Below, in pieces: positions 1-5,656 of a stretch of 7,303 nucleotides of DNA. The stretch covers positions 1 through 7,303 of the forward strand of contig JANQOC010000694.1 in assembly GCA_028279265.1 (NCBI GenBank), written 5' to 3'. The DNA comes from Hyphomicrobiales bacterium. Its GTDB lineage: Bacteria; Pseudomonadota; Alphaproteobacteria; Rhizobiales; CAYWUX01. The translations under genes and the position numbers were made by a program. Numbering within the stretch: the first letter of the stretch is position 1; each line of letters starts with the position of its first letter. The notes under the pieces were generated by a model, which worked only from the letters and a program-made list of their open reading frames with translations, ran no database searches and was not told the DNA's origin.

Positions 1-751
1 AAGAATAAGCATCGGCGTCGTTCTGGCCGAAATATTCTAGCTTTCGAATATCAACTTTGCCGACGAGGGATGAAATATCCTGATTGTTTTCATCACCGGG
101 TTCGGTTTTGGCGACACAGATCTGTCGCAGTTTCGATGGGAAAATCTTGACCACGGAAAATTTCGAGATATCACCGCCAAACTCATCCAGCCGTTTGACC
201 GCCCACGGCGAGACATGGCCGTTGAGGACGCGGCGGGGGATGTCGTAACGGTCTTCCAGAACAGCCCCCATACTGTTGGGATCGAACAGCCCGAGCGGGC
301 TCTCGAAAATGGGGCTGACCTCGTCGCCCGCTGCCAGCACATAGACGGGATATTTCTCAACCAGATCCTTCAGCCGGTCGGCAAGGGATGACTTGCCGCC
401 ACCAACGGGGCCGAGGAGATAAAGTATCTGCTTGCGCTCTTCAAGGCCCTGCGCGGCATGTCGATAGAAGCCGACAATTCTTTCGATGGTTTCCTCGAGA
501 CCAAAAAAATCAGCAAATGCCGCATAGGTCTTGAGCGTCCGGTTCATGAAAATGCGCCCGAGACGCTGATCTTTAGCGGTGTCGATAATTTCCGGCTCAC
601 CGATTGCTTTCACCATCCGCTCGGCGACCGAAGCGTACATCATCGGATCTTCGCGACAACCTTCGAGATATTCCTTCAGCGAAACCGTAACCTGTCGTTC
701 CTGATCGTAAGCCTTCGTATAGAGATCAAAAATGTTGTCTGTCGATTGCAT
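1..751 (-). CDS. prkA: PrkA family serine protein kinase (YeaG-like), N-terminal part, cut by the left window edge
   Basis: PrkA is a cytoplasmic protein kinase with an N-terminal AAA+ ATPase-like module, linked to stress and nutrient responses; in many proteobacteria it is encoded with yeaH and a spoVR-like gene. Read leftward from the ATG at 749-751, the frame stays open to the edge, giving 250 residues of a family usually about 640-650 long. It starts MQSTDNIFDLYTKAYDQE and carries the Walker A loop GPVGGGKS at residues 114-121, preceded by QILYLL. Further on are SPWAVKRLDEFGGDISKF, TEPGDENNQD (216-225) and GKVDIRKLE (231-239), all closely matching what I recall of E. coli YeaG. The start is supported by GGTGG (minus strand, 758-762) six bases before the ATG and by the family-like N-terminus. 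The C-terminal kinase region and any yeaH/spoVR partners would lie left of the window. I am sure of the family; its targets here are unknown. Confidence 0.95.
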   Translation of the reverse strand, partial: MQSTDNIFDLYTKAYDQERQVTVSLKEYLEGCREDPMMYASVAERMVKAIGEPEIIDTAKDQRLGRIFMNRTLKTYAAFADFFGLEETIERIVGFYRHAAQGLEERKQILYLLGPVGGGKSSLADRLKDLVEKYPVYVLAAGDEVSPIFESPLGLFDPNSMGAVLEDRYDIPRRVLNGHVSPWAVKRLDEFGGDISKFSVVKIFPSKLRQICVAKTEPGDENNQDISSLVGKVDIRKLEYFGQNDADAYS

Positions 752-757
752 CGTTAT

Positions 758-762
758 CCACC
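758..762 (-). promoter_or_regulatory. Ribosome binding site of prkA
   Basis: Read on the minus strand, GGTGG lies six bases before the ATG at 749-751. It is a moderate Shine-Dalgarno match and supports that start; there is no better-placed start nearby. Confidence 0.5.
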
Positions 763-789
763 ATTCATTGCATCTACTTACCAACCGGG

Positions 790-807
790 TTTGTCGTTCC
801 GGACAAA
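790..807. promoter_or_regulatory. Inverted repeat just upstream of prkA, possible operator or promoter element
   Basis: The sequence TTTGTCGTTCCGGACAAA has perfect 6-base arms (790-795 and 802-807) around GTTCCG, about 40 bases before the prkA start. On the minus strand its centre reads CGGAAC, containing the GGAAC core of alphaproteobacterial EcfG general-stress promoters. A -10 match is poor: GTA occurs about 18 bases downstream, against an expected GTT after 16-17. An operator or a degenerate EcfG-type -35 is therefore possible but unproven. Confidence 0.25.
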
Positions 808-908
808 TTGACTTGCCTCACCTCACACCGTCTCAAGACCGCACGCGCCTCTACGGCACAACGATCGCCCACCTTTACGGGAGTACATGAATTCTGAATT
901 TGTTTTAA

Positions 909-924
909 ATGGCGTTTGAGCCAT
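909..924. repeat. Short inverted repeat ATGGC/GCCAT
   Basis: Five-base perfect arms at 909-913 and 920-924 enclose GTTTGA in the gap upstream of prkA. It is short enough to be chance; recorded as a possible protein-binding dyad only. Confidence 0.2.
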
Positions 925-1078
925 CTTTAGTTTTCCTCGTACACAGCCAGAGTCATCAACAATCCGAGCCAGAGCCACTGTCTTGGCAAACGCTTGTTTG
1001 CTTCCTCCACCAGGTCGAGTTCGCATTAAGTTTGCGATTTTGTCCAAATGATCTTGGTATTCGTACGGATACCCACCG

Positions 1079-1108
1079 ACTATAAATTTAGGTGGTGAAT
1101 TTGTTCAA
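1079..1108 (-). promoter_or_regulatory. Candidate sigma-70-type promoter reading toward prkA
   Basis: On the minus strand TTGAAC (1103-1108, 4 of 6 to TTGACA) and TATAGT (1079-1084, 5 of 6 to TATAAT) are separated by 18 bases. A transcript would start near 1072 and run toward prkA with a leader of about 320 bases. This is the best-matching promoter-like pair I found in the gap, but AT-rich DNA gives such matches by chance and nothing else supports it. Confidence 0.3.
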
Positions 1109-1221
1109 CGTATGGCTACGAACACAATACGCAAGAGGCAGCAACTCGGTTCAAACCCATTTAAATTCCAGATCACCTTTATTGTGGTTCGCTTCTATTG
1201 AACCCCATACGAACAACAATA

Positions 1222-1227
1222 AGGGAG
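1222..1227 (+). promoter_or_regulatory. Strong Shine-Dalgarno sequence in the divergent gap
   Basis: AGGGAG, within AAGGGAGA, lies seven bases before the ATG at 1235. This is one of the best ribosome binding sites in the window, better than those of several of the clear genes, which is odd for a stretch with no long gene. It points to the 34-codon frame that follows being translated, or to the preserved 5' end of a decayed gene. Confidence 0.5.
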
Positions 1228-1234
1228 ATCCAAA

Positions 1235-1339
1235 ATGCACGTCTCGTTGAACTCAGGTTTTTTTCGTACGCTCCGTTATAGCCTAGGCAATTGCAGCAAC
1301 AGCGTCGATAGTTCAAAGCATTTGTCGTTAAATGTGTAA
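1235..1339 (+). CDS. Small ORF of 34 codons with a strong ribosome binding site; short peptide or gene remnant
   Basis: The frame runs from ATG at 1235 to TAA at 1337-1339 and encodes a 34-residue, Ser/Asn/Leu-rich peptide beginning MHVSLNSGFFRTLRYSLGN. It has no signal peptide or membrane segment. The reason for listing it is the ribosome binding site at ideal distance. The peptide faintly resembles the start of alphaproteobacterial flagellins, whose N-termini often follow a V-T-L-S-x-G-x-R-x-N-L-L-S-L-Q-N type pattern, and after the stop the same frame reads RKVNQS, comparable with the family's TGKKVNS. That would make it a decayed flagellin 5' end, but the resemblance is by eye, needs a gap and may be coincidence. 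Alternatives are a leader peptide, a small protein, or a chance ORF. Confidence 0.3.
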   Translation: MHVSLNSGFFRTLRYSLGNCSNSVDSSKHLSLNV

Positions 1340-1374
1340 TGTTTTCGACACAGGAAAGTGAACCAATCGGATCA

Positions 1375-1397
1375 ATTAATTTGACGGGCGAATTAAT
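1375..1397. repeat. Inverted repeat ATTAATT/AATTAAT around a TTGACG element
   Basis: Perfect 7-base arms at 1375-1381 and 1391-1397 enclose TGACGGGCG. The left arm's last T with the spacer forms TTGACG (1381-1386), 5 of 6 to a sigma-70 -35 box; 18 bases on is TATTCG, a poor -10. A repressor site over a rightward promoter is a possibility, but the arms are simple AT sequence and the -10 is weak. Confidence 0.25.
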
Positions 1398-1717
1398 CCT
1401 GAGTTATTCGACGCTTACTCATCTTATTTGATTACTAGATATCTTGAATTGAAGACCGGTCACGCAATAATTTTGTTTTTTTGCGAAAAATTTTTTCTCA
1501 ATTTTTTGTGCTAATGTGCATAAATCCCTTCTCTAACAGGTTATTTCACCACAAATTCAGTGCACGTTAATCGACCGAATCAAAATCCCATTCCGTTCTC
1601 GCGGGACAAACTCATCCGTTCACGGCATAAATATTTTGCTGCATTTTCGAGATGGCCTCAAACCGACAGACCTGGGCCTTGCCATCACGAAATCGTGTTG
1701 GTCAGGATTCTTTTGAG

Positions 1718-2920
1718 ATGAGTATGCAACCGCCGATCTGCATCATTGGTGCTGGAATAGCCGGTCTCACGGCGGCCCTCGCCCTGGCGCGCCAGGGAAA
1801 CAATGTGTGCGTCCTTGAGCGGGCCGGCGGTCCCGCCGAAACAGGTGCCGGTATTCAGCTCGGCCCCAATGCCGTCCGTATTCTGGAGCGACTGGACGTC
1901 GCTATAAGTACCTCATCCCATATCCACCGCACCGAACACATCGAGATCATGGACGGGCTCTCGAACAGTTGTCTTGCCAGCCTGCCTGTCGGTGTGCGGA
2001 CGAGATCAGATTATGGCGCCGCCTATGTCACCATCCATCGCCAGGACCTGATCAGCCTTTTGTGGAACAAGGCCCGGGACACGGAAAAGATCACCTTGCG
2101 CACAGACTTCGATGTCCGGGACCTGCAAACCGGAAGGGCGCGCAACTTACTTGTCAGTGCAACGGATGAAACCATCGAAGCGGGTTTTGTCATCGGGGCC
2201 GATGGAATATGGTCGCGCACGCGGCAGGAATTGTTTGCAACGCCGCCGCCCCGCTATTCCGGTAAGTCCGCTTATCGCGCGCTCATTCCTCTTTCGGAAG
2301 ATGACAAGGCGTCCGACTTTCTCACCACACGAATCTGGATGGCCCCGAGGGTTCATCTGGTTCACTACCCGGTGCGCGGCGGCGCACTTCTTAATGTGGT
2401 GGCCATCATTGACGAAGCCACCCGGTCACCGGAATGGAGCCGGCCGGCCGACATTGTTCAAATTCTTCCCCACTTTGCGGATTGGCCCGATACCATTATC
2501 CAACGCCTGAATTCCGCTCCGGGCTGGAGCCGCTGGTCGCTCGCGGAACTGGGGCCGGCAAGATCCTGGTTTCGCGACAATGTCCTGCTCATCGGCGATG
2601 CGGCCCATCCGGTCCTTCCTTTTCTGGCACAGGGCGGTGGCCTGGCAATCGAAGATGGATTTGAGATTGCCCTTCATCTAGCCCGGCACAATGACACGTG
2701 CGGGGATATGACAAACATAGCAGATGCCTGCCGTGATTTTGAGATGTCGCGACGCCCGCGTGTGCAAAGGGTTCAGGCCGCTTCCAGAAGAAACGGTAAA
2801 ATCTATCACATGCGCGGCGTTGCCCGTCTGGGACGGAACCAGGTCATTCAACAACTGGGCGGTGAGCGGCTTTTACGACAATATGACTGGCTTTATGCCT
2901 ATCACCCCCCGGAAAAATAA
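1718..2920 (+). CDS. FAD-dependent monooxygenase, salicylate hydroxylase / UbiH-like group A flavoprotein
   Basis: The product is a 400-residue class A flavoprotein monooxygenase, a cytoplasmic enzyme type that uses NAD(P)H and O2 to hydroxylate aromatic rings. Visible motifs, numbered from the ATG at 1718, are the Rossmann fingerprint GAGIAG (11-16) with the ribose-binding Glu of VLER (34), GAGIQLGPNA (43-52), Arg108 in HRQDL, the DG motif in GADGIWSR (160-167), and the GD motif GDAAHP (293-298) followed by QGGGLAIEDG. The C-terminal WLYAYHPP recalls the W-L-Y-G-Y-D end of salicylate-hydroxylase relatives. The frame is open back to an ATG at 1652, but that start lacks a ribosome binding site and adds 22 residues before the Rossmann strand. 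At 1718 (AGGA at 1704-1707) or 1724 the length suits the family. No ring-cleavage or ubiquinone genes are adjacent, so the substrate is unknown; a phenolic compound is a guess from family. Confidence 0.9.
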   Translation: MSMQPPICIIGAGIAGLTAALALARQGNNVCVLERAGGPAETGAGIQLGPNAVRILERLDVAISTSSHIHRTEHIEIMDGLSNSCLASLPVGVRTRSDYGAAYVTIHRQDLISLLWNKARDTEKITLRTDFDVRDLQTGRARNLLVSATDETIEAGFVIGADGIWSRTRQELFATPPPRYSGKSAYRALIPLSEDDKASDFLTTRIWMAPRVHLVHYPVRGGALLNVVAIIDEATRSPEWSRPADIVQILPHFADWPDTIIQRLNSAPGWSRWSLAELGPARSWFRDNVLLIGDAAHPVLPFLAQGGGLAIEDGFEIALHLARHNDTCGDMTNIADACRDFEMSRRPRVQRVQAASRRNGKIYHMRGVARLGRNQVIQQLGGERLLRQYDWLYAYHPPEK

Positions 2921-2926
2921 ATTTAA

Positions 2927-2962
2927 TTGTGATCACGATGTTGCCACAAGTTGATTTTATTA
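2927..2962 (+). terminator. Weak hairpin with T-rich tail after the monooxygenase gene
   Basis: TTGTG (2927-2931) and CACAA (2945-2949) can pair around a 13-base loop and are followed by the T-rich run TTGATTTTATT. The stem is short and AT-rich, so this is a poor terminator, and read-through into the next gene is as likely. The 8-base palindrome GTGATCAC (2929-2936) lies in the same place. Confidence 0.2.
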
Positions 2963-2999
2963 GTTTTTCCTGGGGATGAGCTGTGCCTTTAGCGTATCA

Positions 3000-3007
3000 G
3001 AGGCGAG
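3000..3007 (+). promoter_or_regulatory. Ribosome binding site that selects the ATG at 3013
   Basis: GAGGCGAG ends five bases before the ATG at 3013. An in-frame GTG at 2983 also has a purine run, GGGGA at 2972-2976, six bases upstream, so an N-terminal extension of ten residues cannot be excluded. I prefer the ATG. Confidence 0.5.
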
Positions 3008-3012
3008 TAAAT

Positions 3013-3453
3013 ATGGGTTACTACGATCATCTTGTTTCTTCGTTTGATAAGAAAATCAATCAAGAGTTCACAGGAGACAACGAAGATGGGCTCTTTGATT
3101 TTAGAACTCTCGTAAACAGTTTTGAAAATGGCGGCGCCGTTGCGCTCATGCGTTTAAACACCCTGATTGACAATGGGTGGGACGCACGTCCGGTTTATGA
3201 CTCCCGCTATACAGCCAACAGCTATATCGAGCTCACGCATCCATTGACATCCAACTGCCTGCGCCTCACCGGCGACGGTGTCATTCGCTTCGTCAATGCG
3301 CCGGGGACAGATCCCATTCTCCCTGACCAGTCCCGATATTTTCAGTCATTTGTCGACACCATCGGCGAAGCGACCATGAAGCGAAATATTGGTAAATATG
3401 TCCCGACGAACATCAAGAAGATTTCCCGCATATTCTCTCAGAATTTCGCCTGA
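3013..3453 (+). CDS. Unrecognised 146-residue soluble protein
   Basis: I do not recognise this protein. It begins MGYYDHLVSSFDKKINQEF and has no signal peptide, no membrane segment and no metal- or nucleotide-binding motif that I can identify. It looks like a compact cytoplasmic protein. An aromatic/acidic N-terminal part is followed by a helix-like stretch (GGAVALMRLNTLIDNGW), a probably beta-rich middle with YDSRYTANSYIELTHPLTSN and CLRLTGDGVIRFVNAPGTDP, and a basic C-terminal tail (KRNIGKYVPTNIKKISRIF). Codon use resembles the neighbouring genes and the start has a good ribosome binding site, so it is likely a real gene. It lies 92 bases after the monooxygenase on the same strand and could be co-transcribed, but nothing shows a functional link. 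A GTG at 2983 would lengthen it by ten residues. Confidence 0.75.
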   Translation: MGYYDHLVSSFDKKINQEFTGDNEDGLFDFRTLVNSFENGGAVALMRLNTLIDNGWDARPVYDSRYTANSYIELTHPLTSNCLRLTGDGVIRFVNAPGTDPILPDQSRYFQSFVDTIGEATMKRNIGKYVPTNIKKISRIFSQNFA

Positions 3454-3474
3454 GTATCGTACTTTATATCTTGA

Positions 3475-3504
3475 GCGGGCACCCGGAACGGTGGCGGTGT
3501 CCGC
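3475..3504 (+). terminator. GC-rich hairpin after the 146-residue protein gene, without a T tract
   Basis: GCGGGCACC (3475-3483) pairs with GGTGTCCGC (3496-3504), nine base pairs including one G-U, around a 12-base loop, 22 bases after the stop codon. The following bases are GAAACTTACC with no run of T, so it is not a canonical rho-independent terminator. It could protect a 3' end or be a chance fold. Confidence 0.35.
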
Positions 3505-3685
3505 GAAACTTACCAATTGATTTTGACATATTTCTATCAGTCCGCGACGGATTAACCTGCGCGCCTGCGTATTATCTGCATATGAACGATCAAAGGGACC
3601 GGGTTCCTGGTCAGTTTCACTCCTACGATTTTCGCCGGGGGAAACAGATTCAAACCTTGCACCCAAGGATACATGGAAATCTAGC

Positions 3686-3689
3686 GGAG
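3686..3689 (+). promoter_or_regulatory. Ribosome binding site fixing the EF-hand protein start at 3696
   Basis: GGAG lies six bases before the ATG at 3696. Together with the signal peptide that begins there, it rules out the longer in-frame reading back to 3471. Confidence 0.6.
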
Positions 3690-3695
3690 TATGTC

Positions 3696-4265
3696 ATGAA
3701 AATAACTAAACCTGTCATCATCGCGGTCAGCATGATCGCTGTTATGGGCGCCGCCGGCGCCGTGAGCTATGCCGTCGCCCAGAAGCATGACGGTTCGTAT
3801 AAAGTCGCCCATCGTGGCGATTCCGGTAAGGAGTTCCGCGGTCATCGCGGCCATTGGCGGGGCAAGCATCGCGGACGCGGACACCGGCGGATGTTGGAAC
3901 GCTTTGACACCAATGGTGATGAAAAGCTGACCCAGGAAGAGTTGAACCAGGCTCGTTCCGACCTGCTGAAGCGCCACGATGCCAATAGTGACGGAAATAT
4001 CGATCTCAAAGAGTTTGAAAACCTGTGGCTCGAAGTCAGGAAGCAAAGAGTTGTACGCGGCTTCCAGCGTCTGGATACGGATGGTGACGCCAAAATCACT
4101 GGCGAGGAATTTCTAAAACCGTTCGCCAACGTTGTTGAGCGATTTGACCGCAACGATGATGGTGTGCTGGACCGGGATGATCGCCGCAAAAGATTTGGCC
4201 CGCGCTGGCGACAGCGCGAAGATCGGCGGGAACAAGGCTCTGAAGAAAACCAGCCGCAGCAGTAA
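3696..4265 (+). CDS. Secreted (periplasmic) EF-hand calcium-binding protein with four EF-hand loops
   Basis: This 189-residue protein has an apparent signal peptide: MKITKP, a hydrophobic core at about residues 7-23, and a likely cleavage after AVA (28/29). A His/Arg/Gly-rich linker follows (RGHRGHWRGKHRGRGHRR, about 48-65). Four EF-hand loops come next: DTNGDEKLTQEE (71-82), DANSDGNIDLKE (95-106), DTDGDAKITGEE (127-138) and DRNDDGVLDRDD (151-162), spaced as two pairs. Loops 2 and 4 have Gly at loop position 6; loops 1 and 3 have Glu and Ala there. Loop 4 ends in Asp rather than Glu. The tail is rich in Arg, Glu and Gln. Calcium sensing or buffering in the periplasm is inferred. The frame is open upstream to 3471, but the ATG at 3696 has GGAG (3686-3689) six bases ahead and starts the signal peptide. 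It ends just before a strong terminator, so it closes its transcript. Confidence 0.88.
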   Translation: MKITKPVIIAVSMIAVMGAAGAVSYAVAQKHDGSYKVAHRGDSGKEFRGHRGHWRGKHRGRGHRRMLERFDTNGDEKLTQEELNQARSDLLKRHDANSDGNIDLKEFENLWLEVRKQRVVRGFQRLDTDGDAKITGEEFLKPFANVVERFDRNDDGVLDRDDRRKRFGPRWRQREDRREQGSEENQPQQ

Positions 4266-4290
4266 GTTTTTCAATCCTCCCTCCTAGTCG

Positions 4291-4322
4291 AAGAGGTCGC
4301 CCTTCCGGCGGCCTCTTTTTTT
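4291..4322 (+). terminator. Rho-independent terminator of the EF-hand gene
   Basis: AAGAGGTCGCC (4291-4301) pairs with GGCGGCCTCTT (4307-4317) over 11 base pairs with one U-G, around the loop CTTCC, and runs directly into seven T residues (4316-4322). It lies 25 bases after the stop codon. It is the clearest terminator in the window and separates the EF-hand gene from the transporter gene. Confidence 0.92.
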
Positions 4323-4370
4323 GCACGAGCTTTGATTGAACCCGGACGACCCATGTTTCTGTGCCGAAAA

Positions 4371-4400
4371 ATTACATCTGCACAGATATCATGGTAGGAT
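4371..4400 (+). promoter_or_regulatory. Weak promoter candidate for the transporter gene
   Basis: ATTACA (4371-4376) and TAGGAT (4395-4400) each match the sigma-70 boxes at 4 of 6 with an 18-base spacer, 45 bases before the transporter start. A promoter is expected here because a strong terminator lies just upstream; this exact placement is tentative. Confidence 0.25.
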
Positions 4401-4445
4401 CGCCGGTAACGAACGCAATCCAAGTCTGAAAGTTCAACAAATTCT

Positions 4446-5378
4446 ATGGGGACCTTGCCAAATTTGCGCCGCGCCACTTTAGCGCGTCTTAAACATCGGT
4501 GGGGCAAATTACCCGGCAATCTCCGTGGGATCTTGTGGAGCCTCGTCTCCGGCGCCGGATATACGGTCATGATCGCCCTGATCAAAATCACCGGCCAGAC
4601 AATCCATATAACCGAAATATTACTCTTCCGGCAGACCCTGATGATCATCATCGTATTGCCGATTATTCTGAAAAACTTTCCTGACGCCCTGAAGTCGTCG
4701 CGTGTTGATCTGCAACTTGTCCGCGTCGCCTGCGCCATTTCCGCCATGCTCTTGGGCTTCACGGCGGCCATTCATCTCCCCCTGGCCGATGTCACGACCA
4801 TCGGCTTCGCGAAAGCCTTCTTCGTAACGATCGGCGCCATATTCATACTGTCCGAAGTCGTGGGGATTCGACGCTGGCTGGCCATTATTGTGGGCTTCAT
4901 TGGCGTCATTATCGTCGCCCAGCCCAGCGGTGGCGGCGCCATCAGTGTTTACGGGGTGATGGCCATAGCGGGATCGGGTTTTGCCGGCATAACTTCGGTT
5001 ATCATTCGCAAGCTCTCGCAAACGGATCGCCCGGTGACCATTCTGTCTTATCAGGCCATATGCGTTGGGCTATTCATGATCCCGCCGGCGATCTGGTACT
5101 GGAAAACGCCCAATACCCAGGAACTCGTCTTTCTGATCGCCATAGGCGCTACATCGGTGATCACGCAGTTCACCAATATCCTCGCCTATCGGGCCGGCGA
5201 GGCAACGGTTATCGCACCCCTGGAATATGTGCGTCTGCTCTACGCCACGATCCTCGGCTTCCTGATATTCAGCGACTGGCCGGGGGTCAACGTATTCGCC
5301 GGTGCCGCCATTATCATTCTGGCAGCTTTCTACACCGTCCGCAGAGAGGCCAAAAAGAGCCGAACGCCGCGGCAATAG
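4446..5378 (+). CDS. EamA / drug-metabolite transporter (DMT) superfamily inner-membrane permease
   Basis: The 310-residue protein has about ten hydrophobic helices, roughly at 28-48, 56-76, 91-111, 113-135, 142-158, 167-187, 196-216, 225-247, 254-275 and 280-297. This is the five-plus-five arrangement of two EamA repeats, in the usual 280-310 length range. Typical features are ITEILLFRQ at helix 2, LPLADVTTIGFAKAFFVTIG at helices 3-4, and the repeat-2 equivalent VIAPLEYVRLLYATILGFLIF with the family's acidic-to-loop transition (SDWP). The N-terminus is unusually basic before helix 1 (RRATLARLKHRWGK), consistent with a cytoplasmic end. The start has no clear ribosome binding site (GAAAG is 13 bases away), but an in-frame TAA at 4407-4409 leaves no longer start. 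Such proteins export or import small metabolites; the substrate cannot be read from sequence. It appears to be a single-gene unit. Confidence 0.92.
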   Translation: MGTLPNLRRATLARLKHRWGKLPGNLRGILWSLVSGAGYTVMIALIKITGQTIHITEILLFRQTLMIIIVLPIILKNFPDALKSSRVDLQLVRVACAISAMLLGFTAAIHLPLADVTTIGFAKAFFVTIGAIFILSEVVGIRRWLAIIVGFIGVIIVAQPSGGGAISVYGVMAIAGSGFAGITSVIIRKLSQTDRPVTILSYQAICVGLFMIPPAIWYWKTPNTQELVFLIAIGATSVITQFTNILAYRAGEATVIAPLEYVRLLYATILGFLIFSDWPGVNVFAGAAIIILAAFYTVRREAKKSRTPRQ

Positions 5379-5448
5379 CCCAAGCCAAACAGCTGCCAAA
5401 GAAGGGCAAATTCCGCAAATTGGCCGGGTGTCGTTCCGGATCGCAGGA

Positions 5449-5473
5449 GACAGGGATCGCCATGGCGCCTGTC
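5449..5473. repeat. Nested palindrome GACAGG...CCTGTC around CGCCATGGCG
   Basis: Six-base arms GACAGG (5449-5454) and CCTGTC (5468-5473) enclose GAT plus the perfect 10-base palindrome CGCCATGGCG (5458-5467). It could fold as a hairpin with a three-base bulge. It lies about 70 bases after the transporter stop and may mark the end of that transcript, but it has no T tract. Confidence 0.35.
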
Positions 5474-5539
5474 ATGCAATGAATTGTTAACGATTGGATC
5501 TGAAAAAATAGGGGATTCCAACATTTTACGCAAAAACCC

Positions 5540-5565
5540 GAAGATAATTGTTTCCATTAATCTTC
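5540..5565. repeat. Imperfect AT-rich inverted repeat
   Basis: GAAGATAAT (5540-5548) pairs with ATTAATCTTC (5556-5565) with one bulged base and a seven-base loop. The near-adjacent palindrome AATAATTATT (5570-5579) follows. Both are simple AT-rich sequence and may be chance. Confidence 0.25.
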
Positions 5566-5620
5566 GAGCAATAATTATTTGCCAAGTTGGCCAAGCAGTA
5601 TTGCGTTTCTTGCTTTGGTA

Positions 5621-5656
5621 ACGGTTGCGAAGTTTTGAGGGAAACTTCGCAACCGT
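5621..5656. repeat. Perfect 15-bp inverted repeat with a 6-base loop
   Basis: ACGGTTGCGAAGTTT (5621-5635) and AAACTTCGCAACCGT (5642-5656) are exact reverse complements around TGAGGG. This is far stronger than the other dyads in the window. There is no T run directly after it on either strand (GTAGTTCTTT on plus), so it is not a textbook terminator. It could be a bidirectional 3'-end hairpin for the converging genes, part of a structured RNA, or a dispersed repeat of this genome. It lies about 240 bases after the transporter stop and 480 bases from the end of the methionine-synthase-like gene. Confidence 0.8.

Larger units (their letters stand above)
752..1717. other. Long AT-rich divergent intergenic region between prkA and the monooxygenase gene
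   Basis: About 965 bases separate the divergent starts, and the stretch is visibly richer in A and T than the genes, most of all from about 1370 to 1540. It holds no long convincing ORF. It does contain the inverted repeat near prkA, a minus-strand promoter candidate at 1079-1108, a 34-codon ORF with a strong ribosome binding site (1235-1339), an ATTAATT/AATTAAT inverted repeat (1375-1397), and runs of A and T around 1468-1508 of the kind that bend DNA. It must hold the promoters of both flanking genes; I could not place that of the monooxygenase with confidence. Decayed gene remnants are possible. Confidence 0.7.

Noticed and set aside
458..811. Plus-strand 117-codon ORF
   Set aside because: It lies antisense across the clearly conserved prkA coding sequence and upstream region; the peptide has no recognisable feature and no ribosome binding site.
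823..1047. Minus-strand 74-codon ORF in the divergent gap
   Set aside because: It starts at TTG without a ribosome binding site, has no recognisable domain and an erratic basic, Cys-containing composition. The promoter candidate at 1079-1108 would place it near a transcript start, but that alone is not enough.
2976..3047. 23-codon ORF starting at ATG 2976, overlapping the orphan gene start in another frame
   Set aside because: It has no ribosome binding site of its own and looks like a chance overlap; a translated leader cannot be excluded but is unsupported.
3523..3551. Perfect -35 box TTGACA at 3523-3528 upstream of the EF-hand gene
   Set aside because: No acceptable -10 box lies 16-19 bases downstream (the region reads GACGGATTAA), so I do not call a promoter. 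The next TATTAT at 3570-3575 is too far.
3471..3695. N-terminal extension of the EF-hand protein by 75 codons
   Set aside because: The longer frame starts at TTG without a ribosome binding site and would bury a good signal peptide; the ATG at 3696 has a proper GGAG.
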